In this document: piece by piece, positions 1 to 9,904 of the stretch
Layout: each line of letters opens with the position of its first letter
Position numbering within the stretch: the stretch's first letter is position 1
Source: Zoogloea sp021286885
GTDB lineage: Bacteria > Pseudomonadota > Gammaproteobacteria > Burkholderiales > Rhodocyclaceae
Reading direction: 5' to 3' (one strand)
Length of the DNA: 64,000 nucleotides
Assembly: GCF_041915215.1 (NCBI RefSeq)
Contig: NZ_JAYSBV010000003.1
Notes under the pieces: model-generated
The model's input: only the letters and a program-made list of their open reading frames with translations
The model's database searches: none
What the model was told of the DNA's origin: nothing
Made by a program: the position numbers and the translations under genes

Positions 1-8
1 CTATTTCA

Positions 9-3000
9 GTGCGTCTCGCAAAACTCAAGCTCGCCGGCTTCAAAACCTTTGTTGACCCGACCACCGTGCTCACACCGGGCAATCTGGTAGGCGTCGTGGG
101 CCCCAATGGGTGCGGCAAGTCCAACATCATCGACGCGGTGCGCTGGGTGCTCGGGGAATCCCGGGCCTCCGCGCTGCGCGGCGAATCCATGCAGGACGTC
201 ATCTTCAACGGCTCCACCACCCGCAAGCCGGTGTCCCGGGCGAGTGTCGAACTGGTGTTCGACAACGCCGAGGGCAAGGCTGCCGGTCAGTGGAAGCCCT
301 ATGCCGAAATCTCGGTCAAGCGGGTGCTCGACCGGAGCGGCGAATCCACCTACTACATCAACGGCATCCACGTTCGGCGCAAGGACGTGATCGACCTCTT
401 CCTTGGCACTGGCCTGGGCCCCCGGGCCTACGCCATCATCGAGCAGGGGATGATCTCGCGCATCATCGAGGCCCGCCCGGAAGAGGTGCGCGGTTTCCTC
501 GAAGAAGCTGCCGGGGTCACCAAATACCGGGAGCGGCGCAAGGAAACCGAGGGGCGCCTCTCGGATGCCCGCGATAACCTCGCCCGCCTTGACGACATCC
601 GCAACGAACTGGGCCAGCAGATCGGCCGCCTGGAAGCCCAGGCTGCCGTGGCCGAGGCCTACCGGCGCCTGAACGACAGCCTCGCCCAGCGCCAGCAGCT
701 GTTGTGGTTGCTCAAGCGCAACGAGGCCCGGGCCGAAAGGGCCCGGCTTACCGAAGCCCTGGCCGAGGCCACCCGGCGCATCGAAGCGGATTCTTCCCGT
801 TTGCAAGAGCTGGAAGCCCGCCTCGAAACCGCCCGGGAAACCCAGTTCGAAGCGAGCGAAGGGGTGCAGATCGCCCAGACCGCCCTGTTTACCGTGAGTG
901 ACGAGATCACCCGGCTCGAAGGCGAACTGGCCCGTTTGCGGGAAAGCCGCCGGGTGCTCGAAGCCCGCCTCGCCCAGCTGGAGCGGGAAAACGCCCAATG
1001 GCTCGCCCAACAGGGCAGCCTGGACGGGGAGCAGGAGCGCTGGCAAGGGCTGGAAGAGCATTCCGCCATGCGCGCCGAGCAGGCCGAGGCCCGCCACGAA
1101 GAAGTGGCCGAGCGCCTGCCCGAGGCCGAAGAACAACTGCGCACGGCCGACACCACGGTGCAGGCGGTGCGGCGCGAGCTGAACCAGGTCGAACAGCAGA
1201 TCCGAGTCGAAGAGACCCACCGCCTCAGCAGCCAGCGCAGCCTGGACACCCTGGCCCAGCGCCGGGATCGCCTGCGCCAGGAACAAGGCAGCATCCAGGC
1301 GCCGGATCTGGCGCTGATTGCCCGCCACGAGGCCGCCCTCGAACTGGCCCAGGATCAGCTGGCCCAGATCCAGGACAGCATGGCCGCCGCCCAGGCCCGT
1401 CTGCCGGCCCTGCAGCAATCCCTGCGCGCTGCCGTGGAGGCCGAGCGCCAGGCCCAGAAACAGGCCACCGAACTGCGCGCCCGGCGCGACGCCCTGCGCC
1501 AGCTCCAGGCCAAGGTGCAGGGCCAGGGGCAGATGGGCGATTGGCTGCGCCGCCATGGCCTGCACGAACTCAAGCCCCTGTGGCAGCAGCTGGGGGTGGA
1601 TGCGGGCTGGGAGCTGGCCCTGGAGGCCGTGCTGCGGGAGCGCCTGGCCGCCCTGCCGGCCCAGGATGCCCAAGCCGCCCTGGATGCTTTGCTGGACAAG
1701 GTGCCCGGCCCTTGTGCCTTCACCCTGCCTGTTTTGGCAGATGCAGATGCGGCCCAAGCCGAAGCCGAAACCGAAGCCGCGCTGCCAGCGGGGGCCACGC
1801 CCTTGCTGGCCCGGGTGCGCCCGGGGGCGGCGGCACCGCTGCTGGCCTCGTGGCTGGCCGGGGTCGCAGCGGTGGATGATCTAGGCCCCTGGCTGGCCCG
1901 GCGGGCCGAACTGGGCGCCCAGACTTGGCTGGTGTCGCGTCAGGGCCAGATGCTGGGCCGGGATGTGCTCATCCATTACGCGCCGGATGCGCGTACCCAT
2001 GGTGTGCTGGAGCGCCAGCGGGAAATCGACCAGTTGGGCGCCCAGGTGGAGGCCGCCCAGGAAAGAGCCGCCCAGGCCCACGCCCAGGTGGAAGAGGCCG
2101 AAGCCCAGAGCACCGCTCTGCAGGAAGACCTGAACCACCAGCGTCGGGAAGCCCAGCAGCTCCAGAGCCGCATCCACGCCGATCAAGTGGAGGTGCTCAA
2201 GCTCACCCAGGCGCGCACCCGTTACGAAGAGCGCTGTGGCCAGATCGAACGGGATCTGGCCGAAATCGGCCACAGCGAAGAGGCTGAGCGGGATCGTCTG
2301 ATGCGCTCCGAGATGGAGCTGGAACGCTGCCAGGCCCTGGCCGAACTCCAGCGGGAACGCCTGGAGGCCGCCGAGGCGGTGCGTCTGGAGCGGGAAAGCA
2401 GCCTGCGCGAAACCCGCAGCCTGGAGCAGGCCCTGTCCCGGGAGCTGCAGGAGGCGCGCCACACGGCGCGGGAATGCCGCAGCAAGCTCGAAGACATCGC
2501 CCGTAACCGCCAGCTGGCCGAAGATCAGCTCGAAAAGATCACCGACGAACTGGCCGAGCGGCGCGAGGCCCTGTTGATGATCGACGAGGCCAGCGTGGAA
2601 GCGGCGCTCCAGCGCAGCTTGCACCAGCGCACCCTGCGCGAGGGCGCCCTGGCGGAGGCCCGCAACCAGCTGGAGCTGGCCAACACTATGCTGCGCCAGC
2701 TCGAAGAAGATCGTCAGCGTACCGAGCAGGGCGCCGCGCCCATGCGCGAGCGGGTGAGCGAGCTACGCTTGCAGGTGCAGGCCGCCGAACTGGCCGAAAC
2801 CCAGTTTGCGACCCGCCTGGAAGAAGCCCAGGCCGACGAGGCCGCCCTCGCGCCCTTCCTCAGCCCGGATCTGAAAGAAACCAGCCTGCAGCGCGAAGTT
2901 AACCGCCTGGGGCGTGAAATCACCGAACTGGGCCCGGTTAACCTGGCCGCGCTGGATGAATTGCGCAACGCCCAGGAGCGCAAACATTACCTGGATGTGC

Positions 3001-3551
3001 AGACCGAAGACCTGACCGGGGCGATTGATACCCTGGAAGATGCGATCCGCCGCATCGACCGGGAGACCCGGGAACAGCTCCAAGAGACGTACAATACCGT
3101 CAATCATCATTTTGGTAATCTCTTCCCCATGCTGTTTGGGGGCGGAGAGGCGCGGCTGGTATTGACCGGCGATGAAATCCTGGATGCAGGCATTTCCATC
3201 GTGGCCCAGCCGCCGGGCAAGAAAAACAGCTCCATCCAGCTCCTTTCCGGGGGCGAGAAGGCGCTGACCGCGATTGCGTTGGTGTTTTCCATGTTCCAGC
3301 TCAATCCGGCGCCGTTCTGCATGCTCGATGAGGTGGATGCGCCGCTGGATGACTCCAATACGGATCGCTACGGACAGATGGTGAAGCGCATGTCGTCCCA
3401 GACCCAGTTCATCTTTATCAGCCACAGCAAGATCACCATGGAGATCGCGCAGCAGCTGGTGGGGGTGACCATGCAGGAGCAGGGCGTCTCGCGGGTCGTC
3501 GAAGTAGATATAGAAGAAGCGCTGCGTCTCGCAGAAGCGGCTCCAGCCTGA
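9..3551 (+). CDS. smc: Chromosome segregation ATPase SMC
   Basis: SMC is an ATP-driven, DNA-entrapping condensin subunit that acts on the nucleoid with ScpA/ScpB. The 1180-residue length is normal for the family. The N-terminal half-ATPase has Walker A GPNGCGKS at residues 31-38. Long Glu/Arg/Ala-rich coiled coils flank a hinge at roughly 500-660. The C-terminal half has the ABC signature LLSGGEK near residue 1080 and Walker B CMLDEVDAPLDD near 1105. Translation starts at a GTG only 8 bases from the window edge. The N-terminus matches the family, so the gene looks complete, but its ribosome binding site cannot be seen. zipA follows after 20 bp, consistent with one transcript. Confidence 0.97.
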   Translation: MRLAKLKLAGFKTFVDPTTVLTPGNLVGVVGPNGCGKSNIIDAVRWVLGESRASALRGESMQDVIFNGSTTRKPVSRASVELVFDNAEGKAAGQWKPYAEISVKRVLDRSGESTYYINGIHVRRKDVIDLFLGTGLGPRAYAIIEQGMISRIIEARPEEVRGFLEEAAGVTKYRERRKETEGRLSDARDNLARLDDIRNELGQQIGRLEAQAAVAEAYRRLNDSLAQRQQLLWLLKRNEARAERARLTEALAEATRRIEADSSRLQELEARLETARETQFEASEGVQIAQTALFTVSDEITRLEGELARLRESRRVLEARLAQLERENAQWLAQQGSLDGEQERWQGLEEHSAMRAEQAEARHEEVAERLPEAEEQLRTADTTVQAVRRELNQVEQQIRVEETHRLSSQRSLDTLAQRRDRLRQEQGSIQAPDLALIARHEAALELAQDQLAQIQDSMAAAQARLPALQQSLRAAVEAERQAQKQATELRARRDALRQLQAKVQGQGQMGDWLRRHGLHELKPLWQQLGVDAGWELALEAVLRERLAALPAQDAQAALDALLDKVPGPCAFTLPVLADADAAQAEAETEAALPAGATPLLARVRPGAAAPLLASWLAGVAAVDDLGPWLARRAELGAQTWLVSRQGQMLGRDVLIHYAPDARTHGVLERQREIDQLGAQVEAAQERAAQAHAQVEEAEAQSTALQEDLNHQRREAQQLQSRIHADQVEVLKLTQARTRYEERCGQIERDLAEIGHSEEAERDRLMRSEMELERCQALAELQRERLEAAEAVRLERESSLRETRSLEQALSRELQEARHTARECRSKLEDIARNRQLAEDQLEKITDELAERREALLMIDEASVEAALQRSLHQRTLREGALAEARNQLELANTMLRQLEEDRQRTEQGAAPMRERVSELRLQVQAAELAETQFATRLEEAQADEAALAPFLSPDLKETSLQREVNRLGREITELGPVNLAALDELRNAQERKHYLDVQTEDLTGAIDTLEDAIRRIDRETREQLQETYNTVNHHFGNLFPMLFGGGEARLVLTGDEILDAGISIVAQPPGKKNSSIQLLSGGEKALTAIALVFSMFQLNPAPFCMLDEVDAPLDDSNTDRYGQMVKRMSSQTQFIFISHSKITMEIAQQLVGVTMQEQGVSRVVEVDIEEALRLAEAAPA

Positions 3552-3571
3552 CAGAAAGACAAGGGAATTCA

Positions 3572-4672
3572 ATGGCAATCGATCAATTGCAAATGGCTTT
3601 GATTGGTGCAGGTGGCGCAGTGGTCGCCGGCATCTTTGCGTTCAACAAGTGGCAGGAGCGCAAGCACCGCAAAGCGGAAGCCCCGGTGGCAGACGAGCCT
3701 CCCACCCTGCAGGAGCCGGTTTTCGGCAGCAGCGCCGAGCCCGTGCCGGCCCGGGTGGAACCAATCATGGACGAACCCATGCCCGAACCCACCATGGCCC
3801 CCCGGACCACCGAAGAGGCCTCCGCCCGGCGCACCTCGCCCCAGCTTCTGCCTGAGGTGGATGAGCGGGCTGATTGGGTGCTGCGCATCGAATCCATCGA
3901 GGCCCTGATGGCGGGCCAGTTCATCCAGCAAGCCGAGCCCCAGTTGGCCGGGGTGGACAAGCCCTTGCGCTGGTACGGTTTTTCGGAATCGGCCAACCGC
4001 TGGGAAGCGGTGGATCGCAACGCCGGCCTGAGCTGCCATTGGCTATGCGTGGTGGTGCAGCTGGTGGATAGGCGTGGCCCCATCAGCCCGGGCATGCTGA
4101 GCCAGCTCAACAACGGCATCCAGGCCGTCTCCGATGGTTTCATGGCCATTCCCAACCTGCCTGCCAGCGGCGAAGCCCTGGCCCGGGCCCAGGCCCTGGA
4201 TGAGTTCTGCGCCGGGGTGGACATCCAGATCGCGGTGAACGTGCTGGCCCAGGAGCACCACCCCTTCAGCGGCACCAAGCTGCGCGGGCTGGCCGAAGCC
4301 GCGGGTATGGAGCTGCTGGGGGATGGCCGTTTCCATGCCAAGGATGAAACCGGCGCCACCCTCTACATGCTGAGCAACCTGGAAAACGAGCTGTTTGCCC
4401 CCGAAGAAATGCGCCGCCTGGTGACGCGGGGGGTGACCCTGACCCTGGACGTGCCCCGGGTGGGCAACGGGGTATTCGTGTTCGAGCGCATGATGGCCTT
4501 TGCCCGCCAGCTGGCCCAGTCCATGCAAGGGGCGGTGGTGGACGATAACCGCCAGCCCTTCGGCGAGAAGGCGATTGCCCTGATCCGCGCCCAGATTGGC
4601 CAATTTCAGGGCCAGATGGTGGAAAAAGGTATCCCCCCGGGTTCGCCCCTGGCGCGTCGGCTGTTTTCCTGA
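3572..4672 (+). CDS. zipA: Cell division protein ZipA
   Basis: ZipA anchors the FtsZ ring to the inner membrane. The 366-residue protein has one N-terminal membrane helix (residues about 5-24) followed by charged residues. A Pro/Glu-rich linker comes next, then a C-terminal globular FtsZ-binding domain from about residue 110 (WVLRIESIEA onward, ending in the ALIRAQIGQFQGQM region). The smc-zipA-ligA order is common in Proteobacteria. The assignment rests on the architecture, the C-terminal domain and the context; ZipA linkers are poorly conserved. Confidence 0.92.
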   Translation: MAIDQLQMALIGAGGAVVAGIFAFNKWQERKHRKAEAPVADEPPTLQEPVFGSSAEPVPARVEPIMDEPMPEPTMAPRTTEEASARRTSPQLLPEVDERADWVLRIESIEALMAGQFIQQAEPQLAGVDKPLRWYGFSESANRWEAVDRNAGLSCHWLCVVVQLVDRRGPISPGMLSQLNNGIQAVSDGFMAIPNLPASGEALARAQALDEFCAGVDIQIAVNVLAQEHHPFSGTKLRGLAEAAGMELLGDGRFHAKDETGATLYMLSNLENELFAPEEMRRLVTRGVTLTLDVPRVGNGVFVFERMMAFARQLAQSMQGAVVDDNRQPFGEKAIALIRAQIGQFQGQMVEKGIPPGSPLARRLFS

Positions 4673-4716
4673 TTGTATTGAGCCCCTCTTGATTTCTTTC
4701 TGATCCGAGTCCCCGG

Positions 4717-6825
4717 ATGAGCGCCAGCCCCGAAATGTGCGCGCAGGTCGAAAGCCTGCGCGCCGAATTGTCACGTCACGACTACGCCTACTACGTCCTT
4801 GCCGCGCCCACCGTGCCGGATGCGGAGTACGACCGCCTGTTCCGCCAACTCCAGCAACTGGAGGCCGATTGGCCTGAGCTGGTGCGCCCGGATTCTCCCA
4901 CCCAGCGGGTGAGTGGCCAGGTGGCCCCCGAGCTGGCCAGCGTGGATCACGTGGTGCCCATGCTCTCGATTCGCACCGAGACCGATACCACCGCCGCAGG
5001 CGCCGAAACCTTCGATGCCCGGGTGCGCCGCGCCCTGGGGCTGGAAGAAACCGAGCCGCCGGTGGAGTATGCCGCCGAACTCAAGTTCGATGGCCTCGCC
5101 ATCAATCTGCGCTACGAAAATGGGGTGCTGGTGCAGGCAGCCACCCGGGGCGACGGCGCCACCGGGGAAGATGTGACCAGCAATGTGCGCACCATGCGCT
5201 GCATTCCCCTGCGGCTGCTGACCGATGCGCCGCCCCCGGTGCTGGAGGTGCGCGGCGAGATCTACATGCGGCGGGATGATTTTGAACGCCTCAACGCCGC
5301 CCAGGAGGCCCGGGGCCAGAAGCAGTTTGTGAACCCGCGCAATGCGGCGGCGGGCAGCCTGCGCCAGCTGGATTCCGCCATCACCGCCCAGCGTCCCCTA
5401 TCCTTTTTTGCCTATGGTCTGGGCGAGGTGCAGGGCTGGGCCCTGCCCGACACCCACGGCGGCATTCTGGATGGGCTGCGCGCTTTGGGCTTTCCGGTGT
5501 GCGAGCACCGGGCGGTGTTGGCGGGGGCGGCGGCCCTGGCCGAGTTTCACGCCCGCATCGCCACCCTGCGTGCAACCCTGCCGTTTGACATCGACGGGGT
5601 GGTCTACAAGGTCAACCGGCTGGCGCTCCAGCAGGCGCTGGGCTTTGTCTCCCGGGAGCCCCGCTGGGCAGTGGCCCACAAATACCCGGCCCAGGAAGTG
5701 GCCACCCGCCTGCTGGGCATTGATGTGCAGGTGGGGCGCACCGGCGCCCTGACTCCCGTGGCCCGGCTGGAGCCGGTGTTCGTGGGCGGCGTGACGGTCA
5801 CCAACGCCACCCTGCACAACCAGGGCGAGATCGACCGCAAGGATGTGCGGGTGGGTGACTGGGTGATCGTGCGCCGGGCGGGCGATGTGATCCCCGAAGT
5901 GGTGGGCGCGATTCCCGAGCGGCGGGAGGGTGAATTGCCCCGTTTCGACCTGATGGCCGCCTATCCGGTCTGCCCCGAGTGCGGCTCTCACGTGGTGCGA
6001 GAGGAGGACGAAGCGGTGGCCCGCTGCACGGGTGGCTTGATCTGCCCGGCCCAGTGCAAGCAGGCCATCCTGCACTTTGCGGCGCGCCGGGCCATGGGCA
6101 TCGACGGGCTGGGCGAGCAGATTGTGAACCAACTCGTCGAAAATGCCATAGTCAAGACCCCGGCGGATCTGTATAACCCTGCCCTGGTCAATGACGATAC
6201 CCTTGCAGGCCTGGAGCGCATGGGCCGCAAGTCTGCTGAAAACCTGCTGAAGGCCATCGAGACGAGCCGCAGCACAACGCTGGCCCGCTTCATCTTCGCC
6301 CTGGGCATCCGCAATGTGGGTGAAACCACCGCCAAGGATCTGGCGCGCCATTTTGGCGGGCTGGATGCCCTGCTCAAAGCCGATGAAGAGGCCTTGCTTC
6401 AGGTGCCCGACGTGGGCCCGGTGGTGGCGCGCAGCATTGTGGACTTCCTGGCCGAGGCCCATAACCAGACGGTGATTGCCGAGCTGCGGGCCGTGCTCCA
6501 CTGGAGCGAGTCGGCTCCGGTGGTGATGGACGCGCCGGGCCTGCTGGCGGGCAAGACCCTGGTGCTCACGGGCACCCTGCCCACCCTGCGGCGCGACGAG
6601 GCCCAGGCGCTGATCGAAGCAGCGGGGGGCAAGGTGAGTGGTTCGGTATCCAAAAAGACCCATTTTCTGGTGGCAGGCAGCGACGCCGGTTCCAAGCTTG
6701 AAAAGGCGCAACAACTGGGTGTTACGGTGCTGGATGAAGCTGCGCTGCTGGCAATGCTGAAGCCTGCGCCCCCACAAGCGGAGCCGCTTGCAGGGGATAT
6801 GCAGGGCAACCTTTTCGAGGACTGA
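4717..6825 (+). CDS. ligA: NAD-dependent DNA ligase LigA
   Basis: LigA seals nicks in replication and repair using NAD+. The 702-residue protein has the usual order: Ia domain (HDYAYYVLAAPTVPDAEYD), adenylation domain with the AMP-accepting lysine K123 in the KFDG motif, and the OB fold. A four-cysteine zinc finger follows (CPECG ... CTGGLICPAQC), then helix-hairpin-helix repeats (GIRNVGETTA, VPDVGPVVA) and a C-terminal BRCT domain (LVLTGTLPTLRRDEA). Its stop codon overlaps the next start as ATGA, so galU is probably translationally coupled. Confidence 0.98.
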   Translation: MSASPEMCAQVESLRAELSRHDYAYYVLAAPTVPDAEYDRLFRQLQQLEADWPELVRPDSPTQRVSGQVAPELASVDHVVPMLSIRTETDTTAAGAETFDARVRRALGLEETEPPVEYAAELKFDGLAINLRYENGVLVQAATRGDGATGEDVTSNVRTMRCIPLRLLTDAPPPVLEVRGEIYMRRDDFERLNAAQEARGQKQFVNPRNAAAGSLRQLDSAITAQRPLSFFAYGLGEVQGWALPDTHGGILDGLRALGFPVCEHRAVLAGAAALAEFHARIATLRATLPFDIDGVVYKVNRLALQQALGFVSREPRWAVAHKYPAQEVATRLLGIDVQVGRTGALTPVARLEPVFVGGVTVTNATLHNQGEIDRKDVRVGDWVIVRRAGDVIPEVVGAIPERREGELPRFDLMAAYPVCPECGSHVVREEDEAVARCTGGLICPAQCKQAILHFAARRAMGIDGLGEQIVNQLVENAIVKTPADLYNPALVNDDTLAGLERMGRKSAENLLKAIETSRSTTLARFIFALGIRNVGETTAKDLARHFGGLDALLKADEEALLQVPDVGPVVARSIVDFLAEAHNQTVIAELRAVLHWSESAPVVMDAPGLLAGKTLVLTGTLPTLRRDEAQALIEAAGGKVSGSVSKKTHFLVAGSDAGSKLEKAQQLGVTVLDEAALLAMLKPAPPQAEPLAGDMQGNLFED

Positions 6826-7712
6826 TGATGAAGAAAGTGACGAAGGCAGTATTTCCGGTGGCGGGTCTGGGGAGCCGCTTCCTGCCGGCCACCAAGGCCA
6901 GCCCCAAGGAAATGATGCCCATCGTGGATAAACCCTTGATCCAGTACGCGGTGGAAGAGGCCGTGGCGGCGGGGGTGACGGATCTGGTGTTCATCACCGG
7001 TCGTTCCAAGCGCGCCATCGAAGATCACTTCGACAAGGCCTATGAGCTGGAAACCGAACTTGAAATGCGCGGCAAGGCCGAGCTGCTCAAGATCGTGCGC
7101 GAAACCGTGCCTTCCCATGTGAAGTGCATCTACATTCGCCAATCCGAAGCCCTGGGCCTGGGCCACGCCGTGCTGTGCGCCGCGCCGGTGGTGGGCGACG
7201 AGCCCTTCGCCGTGCTGCTGGCCGACGATTTGCTGGACGAACGTGAGCACGAACCGGTGCTCAAGCAGATGGTGGATGTTTATAACTACCACCGCTGTTC
7301 CGTGTTGGGGGTGATGAATGTGGAGCGGGAGCAGACCCGCCAGTACGGCATCGTCAGCACCGAGCGGGACAGTGGCGCAATCCAGCGGGTCACCGGCATG
7401 GTCGAAAAGCCCAAGCCCGAAGATGCGCCCTCCACCCAGGCGGTGATTGGTCGCTACATCCTCACGGGTCGGGTCTTCGATCACCTGCGCAACCTCAAGC
7501 CTGGTGCGGGGGGCGAGCTGCAACTCACCGACGCCATTGCCGCCCTGCTCAAGGAAGAGGCTGTGCTGGCCTACCAATTCAAGGGCACCCGCTACGACTG
7601 CGGCTCTAAGCTGGGCTACCTGCAGGCCACGGTTGAACTGGGTTTGCGCCACCCGGAAGTGGGGGAGGGTTTCGCCCGCTTCCTGGAAGAGCGTTGCGAG
7701 AAGTGCAGCTAA
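6825..7712 (+). CDS. galU: UTP--glucose-1-phosphate uridylyltransferase GalU
   Basis: This enzyme makes UDP-glucose from UTP and glucose-1-phosphate for cell-surface polysaccharides. The 295-residue length is typical. The nucleotidyltransferase signature VFPVAGLGSRFLPATKASPKEM sits at the N-terminus (residues about 9-30), followed by VDKPLIQYAVEEA, and EKP near residue 193. Two adjacent ATGs (6825 and 6828) are possible starts; the first overlaps the ligA stop. A strong intrinsic terminator lies 43 bp downstream. Confidence 0.97.
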   Translation: MMKKVTKAVFPVAGLGSRFLPATKASPKEMMPIVDKPLIQYAVEEAVAAGVTDLVFITGRSKRAIEDHFDKAYELETELEMRGKAELLKIVRETVPSHVKCIYIRQSEALGLGHAVLCAAPVVGDEPFAVLLADDLLDEREHEPVLKQMVDVYNYHRCSVLGVMNVEREQTRQYGIVSTERDSGAIQRVTGMVEKPKPEDAPSTQAVIGRYILTGRVFDHLRNLKPGAGGELQLTDAIAALLKEEAVLAYQFKGTRYDCGSKLGYLQATVELGLRHPEVGEGFARFLEERCEKCS

Positions 7713-7754
7713 GGTCTGTGCCTCTTTGATACCCCGGGGCGTAATGCCCGGGCG

Positions 7755-7790
7755 AAACAAAGCCCCGCCGGTGTGCGGGGCTTTGTTTTT
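7755..7790. terminator. Bidirectional rho-independent terminator
   Basis: A perfect stem, ACAAAGCCCCGC with GCGGGGCTTTGT around a 6-nt loop, is flanked by A-rich and T-rich sides. It sits between the convergent ends of galU (+) and the LuxR-type regulator operon (-) and could terminate both. Confidence 0.9.
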
Positions 7791-7814
7791 GCAGCCAGCC
7801 TGCCCGGCTCAGAT

Positions 7815-8450
7815 CTAGATCAGCCCGGCCCGGATCGCGGTCATGGCCAGTTCGGCCATGTTTTGAACGCCCAGCTTCTGTTTGATGTGGTACAGGTGGG
7901 TGCCCACCGTGTTGGGGCTCAGGTGAAAGGCTTCGGCCACTTCGGCCACCGAGCGGCCCCGGGCCAGGTGGAGGAAGACGTTGTATTCCTTGTCGGTGAG
8001 CACTTCAGCCGGGTGTTCGGGGCGGTCGGCCCGTTGCAGTTCGGCGGCGATGTCCGGATCCAGGTAGCGCTGGCCCCGGGCTACCAGGGCCACGGCGCGC
8101 AGTAGTTCGTCGGGGGGGCTGCGCTTGCACAGATAGCCGGCGGCACCGGCTTTCAAGGCCCGCTGGGCGGTAATTGCATCGGCATGGGCGGAGGCGATCA
8201 GCACCCGCAGGCCGGGCCATTTGCTGTGGATGCGTTCCAGGGCCGCCAGGCCGCCGCAGCCGGGCATGGAAAGATCCATCACCAGAATGTCGGGTTGATG
8301 CTGGGTGAGGGCCTGGAGGGCTTCTTCGCCGCTCTCGGCTTCGGCCAGGATACGGGCGCCCAGGCCTTCGAGGAGCAGCCGAAAACCCATCCGCACGATG
8401 GCATGGTCGTCGGCCAGGATCAGGGACAGGTCGGCAAGGGCAGTGCTCAT
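7815..8450 (-). CDS. LuxR/NarL-type response regulator of the quinoprotein operon
   Basis: A 211-residue two-component regulator. The receiver domain has acidic pocket DD at residues 14-15, phospho-acceptor D59 (LVMDLSMPG) and the conserved K (YLCKR). The C-terminal NarL/LuxR helix-turn-helix reads LTDKEYNVFLHLARGRSVAEVAEAFHLSPNTVGTHL. It is the last gene of a five-gene minus-strand operon; its start overlaps the kinase stop as ATGA, so the kinase at 8447-9904 is the obvious partner. By analogy with known quinoprotein regulators (PedR2/AgmR-type) it may control the nearby PQQ dehydrogenases, but the target is inferred. Confidence 0.93.
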   Translation of the reverse strand: MSTALADLSLILADDHAIVRMGFRLLLEGLGARILAEAESGEEALQALTQHQPDILVMDLSMPGCGGLAALERIHSKWPGLRVLIASAHADAITAQRALKAGAAGYLCKRSPPDELLRAVALVARGQRYLDPDIAAELQRADRPEHPAEVLTDKEYNVFLHLARGRSVAEVAEAFHLSPNTVGTHLYHIKQKLGVQNMAELAMTAIRAGLI

Positions 8451-9904
8451 GGGCGAAACTCCTGAAGGCGGGCCTCCGGCTGGGGAAGCGGGAGCCGGGC
8501 GAGGATGCGGGTGCCGGTGGGCTGGGCGGCTGCCAGCTGAAGCCGGCCCCCCAGTTCGGCCACCCGTTCAGCCATGCCCGCGAGGCCAAAGCCTCCGGTT
8601 TTGCGCTCGGCGGGCAAACCGCAGCCATCATCGCAGATTTCCAGTACCAGTTCATGGCCTTCGAGGCGGGTGGCCACCTGGGCGCGTCGGGCCCGGGCGT
8701 GGCGGATGATGTTGGTGCAGCCTTCCTGCACGATGCGCAGGGCGGTGAGGGTCAGGGCGTCGGGCAGGGGCTGGCGGCCGGTGGCCAGCCGAGTTTCGAG
8801 CTGGATGTCGGGATGGTGTTGCTGCCAGCTGTGCAGATAGGTGGCGAGCGCATCATCCAGGCCCTCGGCGCCGGTCACGGCGGGGGGGCGCAGACGGGTC
8901 AGCAGGGCGCGCACGTCCACCTGCATCCGGGCAGCGGATTCGCGGATCAACTGGGCGCTTTGGGCAATGATGGGCTGGTCGGCGGGGCTGCGCTGGGCAA
9001 TGGCGCTGGCCAGGGCCGCGACGGCGGTGATGTTCTGGCCCAGTTCGTCGTGCAGTTCCCGGGCAATGGCGGTCCGGTCGGCCTCCTGGTGGGCTGCCAG
9101 GGCCTGGGCAAAGGCCTGTTCGTGGTTGAGGCGGGTGTTTTCGGCCACTGCCTGCTCCAGCCGGACGGTCATGCCATTGAAGGATTGGGCCAAATGGGCC
9201 AGCTCAGGGGGGCCATCTTCGGGCAGGCGGGTGTTGAAATCCCCCTGGCCGGTGCGTTCCAGGGCCGCCATCACGGCACCCAGGGGCTTGAGGGCCCGAT
9301 CCATGGCCAGCCAGCAGCCGGCAAACAGGCCCAGCAAGGCCAGCAGGGCGCGGCCTGCGGCGGCGGTCAGATCGTCCCACAGGTCAAGAATGGCGCGGGA
9401 GGCGTTGGGTTGCAAAACCACTTCCAGCTGCCCGGCCTGGAGGCGCAGGGCCGGGAGGGCCGGGTCCATCCGCTGGCTGAACCATTCGGGGGCGCTACGT
9501 CCGCTTTTGTAGCTGGAGGCGGGGGCCGCATACACCCGTGCTCCGTTGTGCTGGAAGACTTCCAGCTCATGGGCCCGAATGCGCCCCATGGCCTGCAGAT
9601 GCCGGAGCAGACGATGCTCGCTCCAGGCCGGGTCGCCGCTTTGGGTGCCTTGGGCGGCCACGGTCAGCCACTGGGCAGCGACCCGGTGGGCGGCGGTGAC
9701 TTCTTCGTTGATCGCACTGCGTGCATCGCGCACCCATAGCAGGCTGGCGGCCAGCACCAGCACGCCCGCCAGGGCGGTGAGCGCTAGGCTGACCCGCAGA
9801 CGCAGGGAGATGTGGCGCCCGGAGTGTGTCGAACGAGCGTCCGAGCGGGCCTGGGGCAGGCTCAGATGCAGGGCGTGGTGCAGGGTGTGGCGCAGGCTGT
9901 TCAT
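8447..9904 (-). CDS. NarX/UhpB-type sensor histidine kinase
   Basis: A 485-residue membrane kinase of the HisKA_3 class. A first transmembrane helix (about residues 34-58), a periplasmic sensor segment of about 120 residues and a second helix near 185-205 lead to a HAMP domain. The dimerisation motif ELHDELGQ holds phospho-accepting H285. The ATPase domain carries DDGCGLP and GGFGLAGMAER. The periplasmic segment contains YKSGRSAPEWF, a feature I associate with kinases beside PQQ enzymes. Its neighbours overlap by 4 bp on both sides, coupling it to TonB upstream and to the regulator downstream. The ligand is unknown. Confidence 0.92.
   Translation of the reverse strand: MNSLRHTLHHALHLSLPQARSDARSTHSGRHISLRLRVSLALTALAGVLVLAASLLWVRDARSAINEEVTAAHRVAAQWLTVAAQGTQSGDPAWSEHRLLRHLQAMGRIRAHELEVFQHNGARVYAAPASSYKSGRSAPEWFSQRMDPALPALRLQAGQLEVVLQPNASRAILDLWDDLTAAAGRALLALLGLFAGCWLAMDRALKPLGAVMAALERTGQGDFNTRLPEDGPPELAHLAQSFNGMTVRLEQAVAENTRLNHEQAFAQALAAHQEADRTAIARELHDELGQNITAVAALASAIAQRSPADQPIIAQSAQLIRESAARMQVDVRALLTRLRPPAVTGAEGLDDALATYLHSWQQHHPDIQLETRLATGRQPLPDALTLTALRIVQEGCTNIIRHARARRAQVATRLEGHELVLEICDDGCGLPAERKTGGFGLAGMAERVAELGGRLQLAAAQPTGTRILARLPLPQPEARLQEFRP

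Noticed and set aside
6..1757. A long minus-strand open frame antisense to smc
   Set aside because: In this GC-rich genome the complement of real genes is often open. Codon pattern and homology favour smc on the plus strand.
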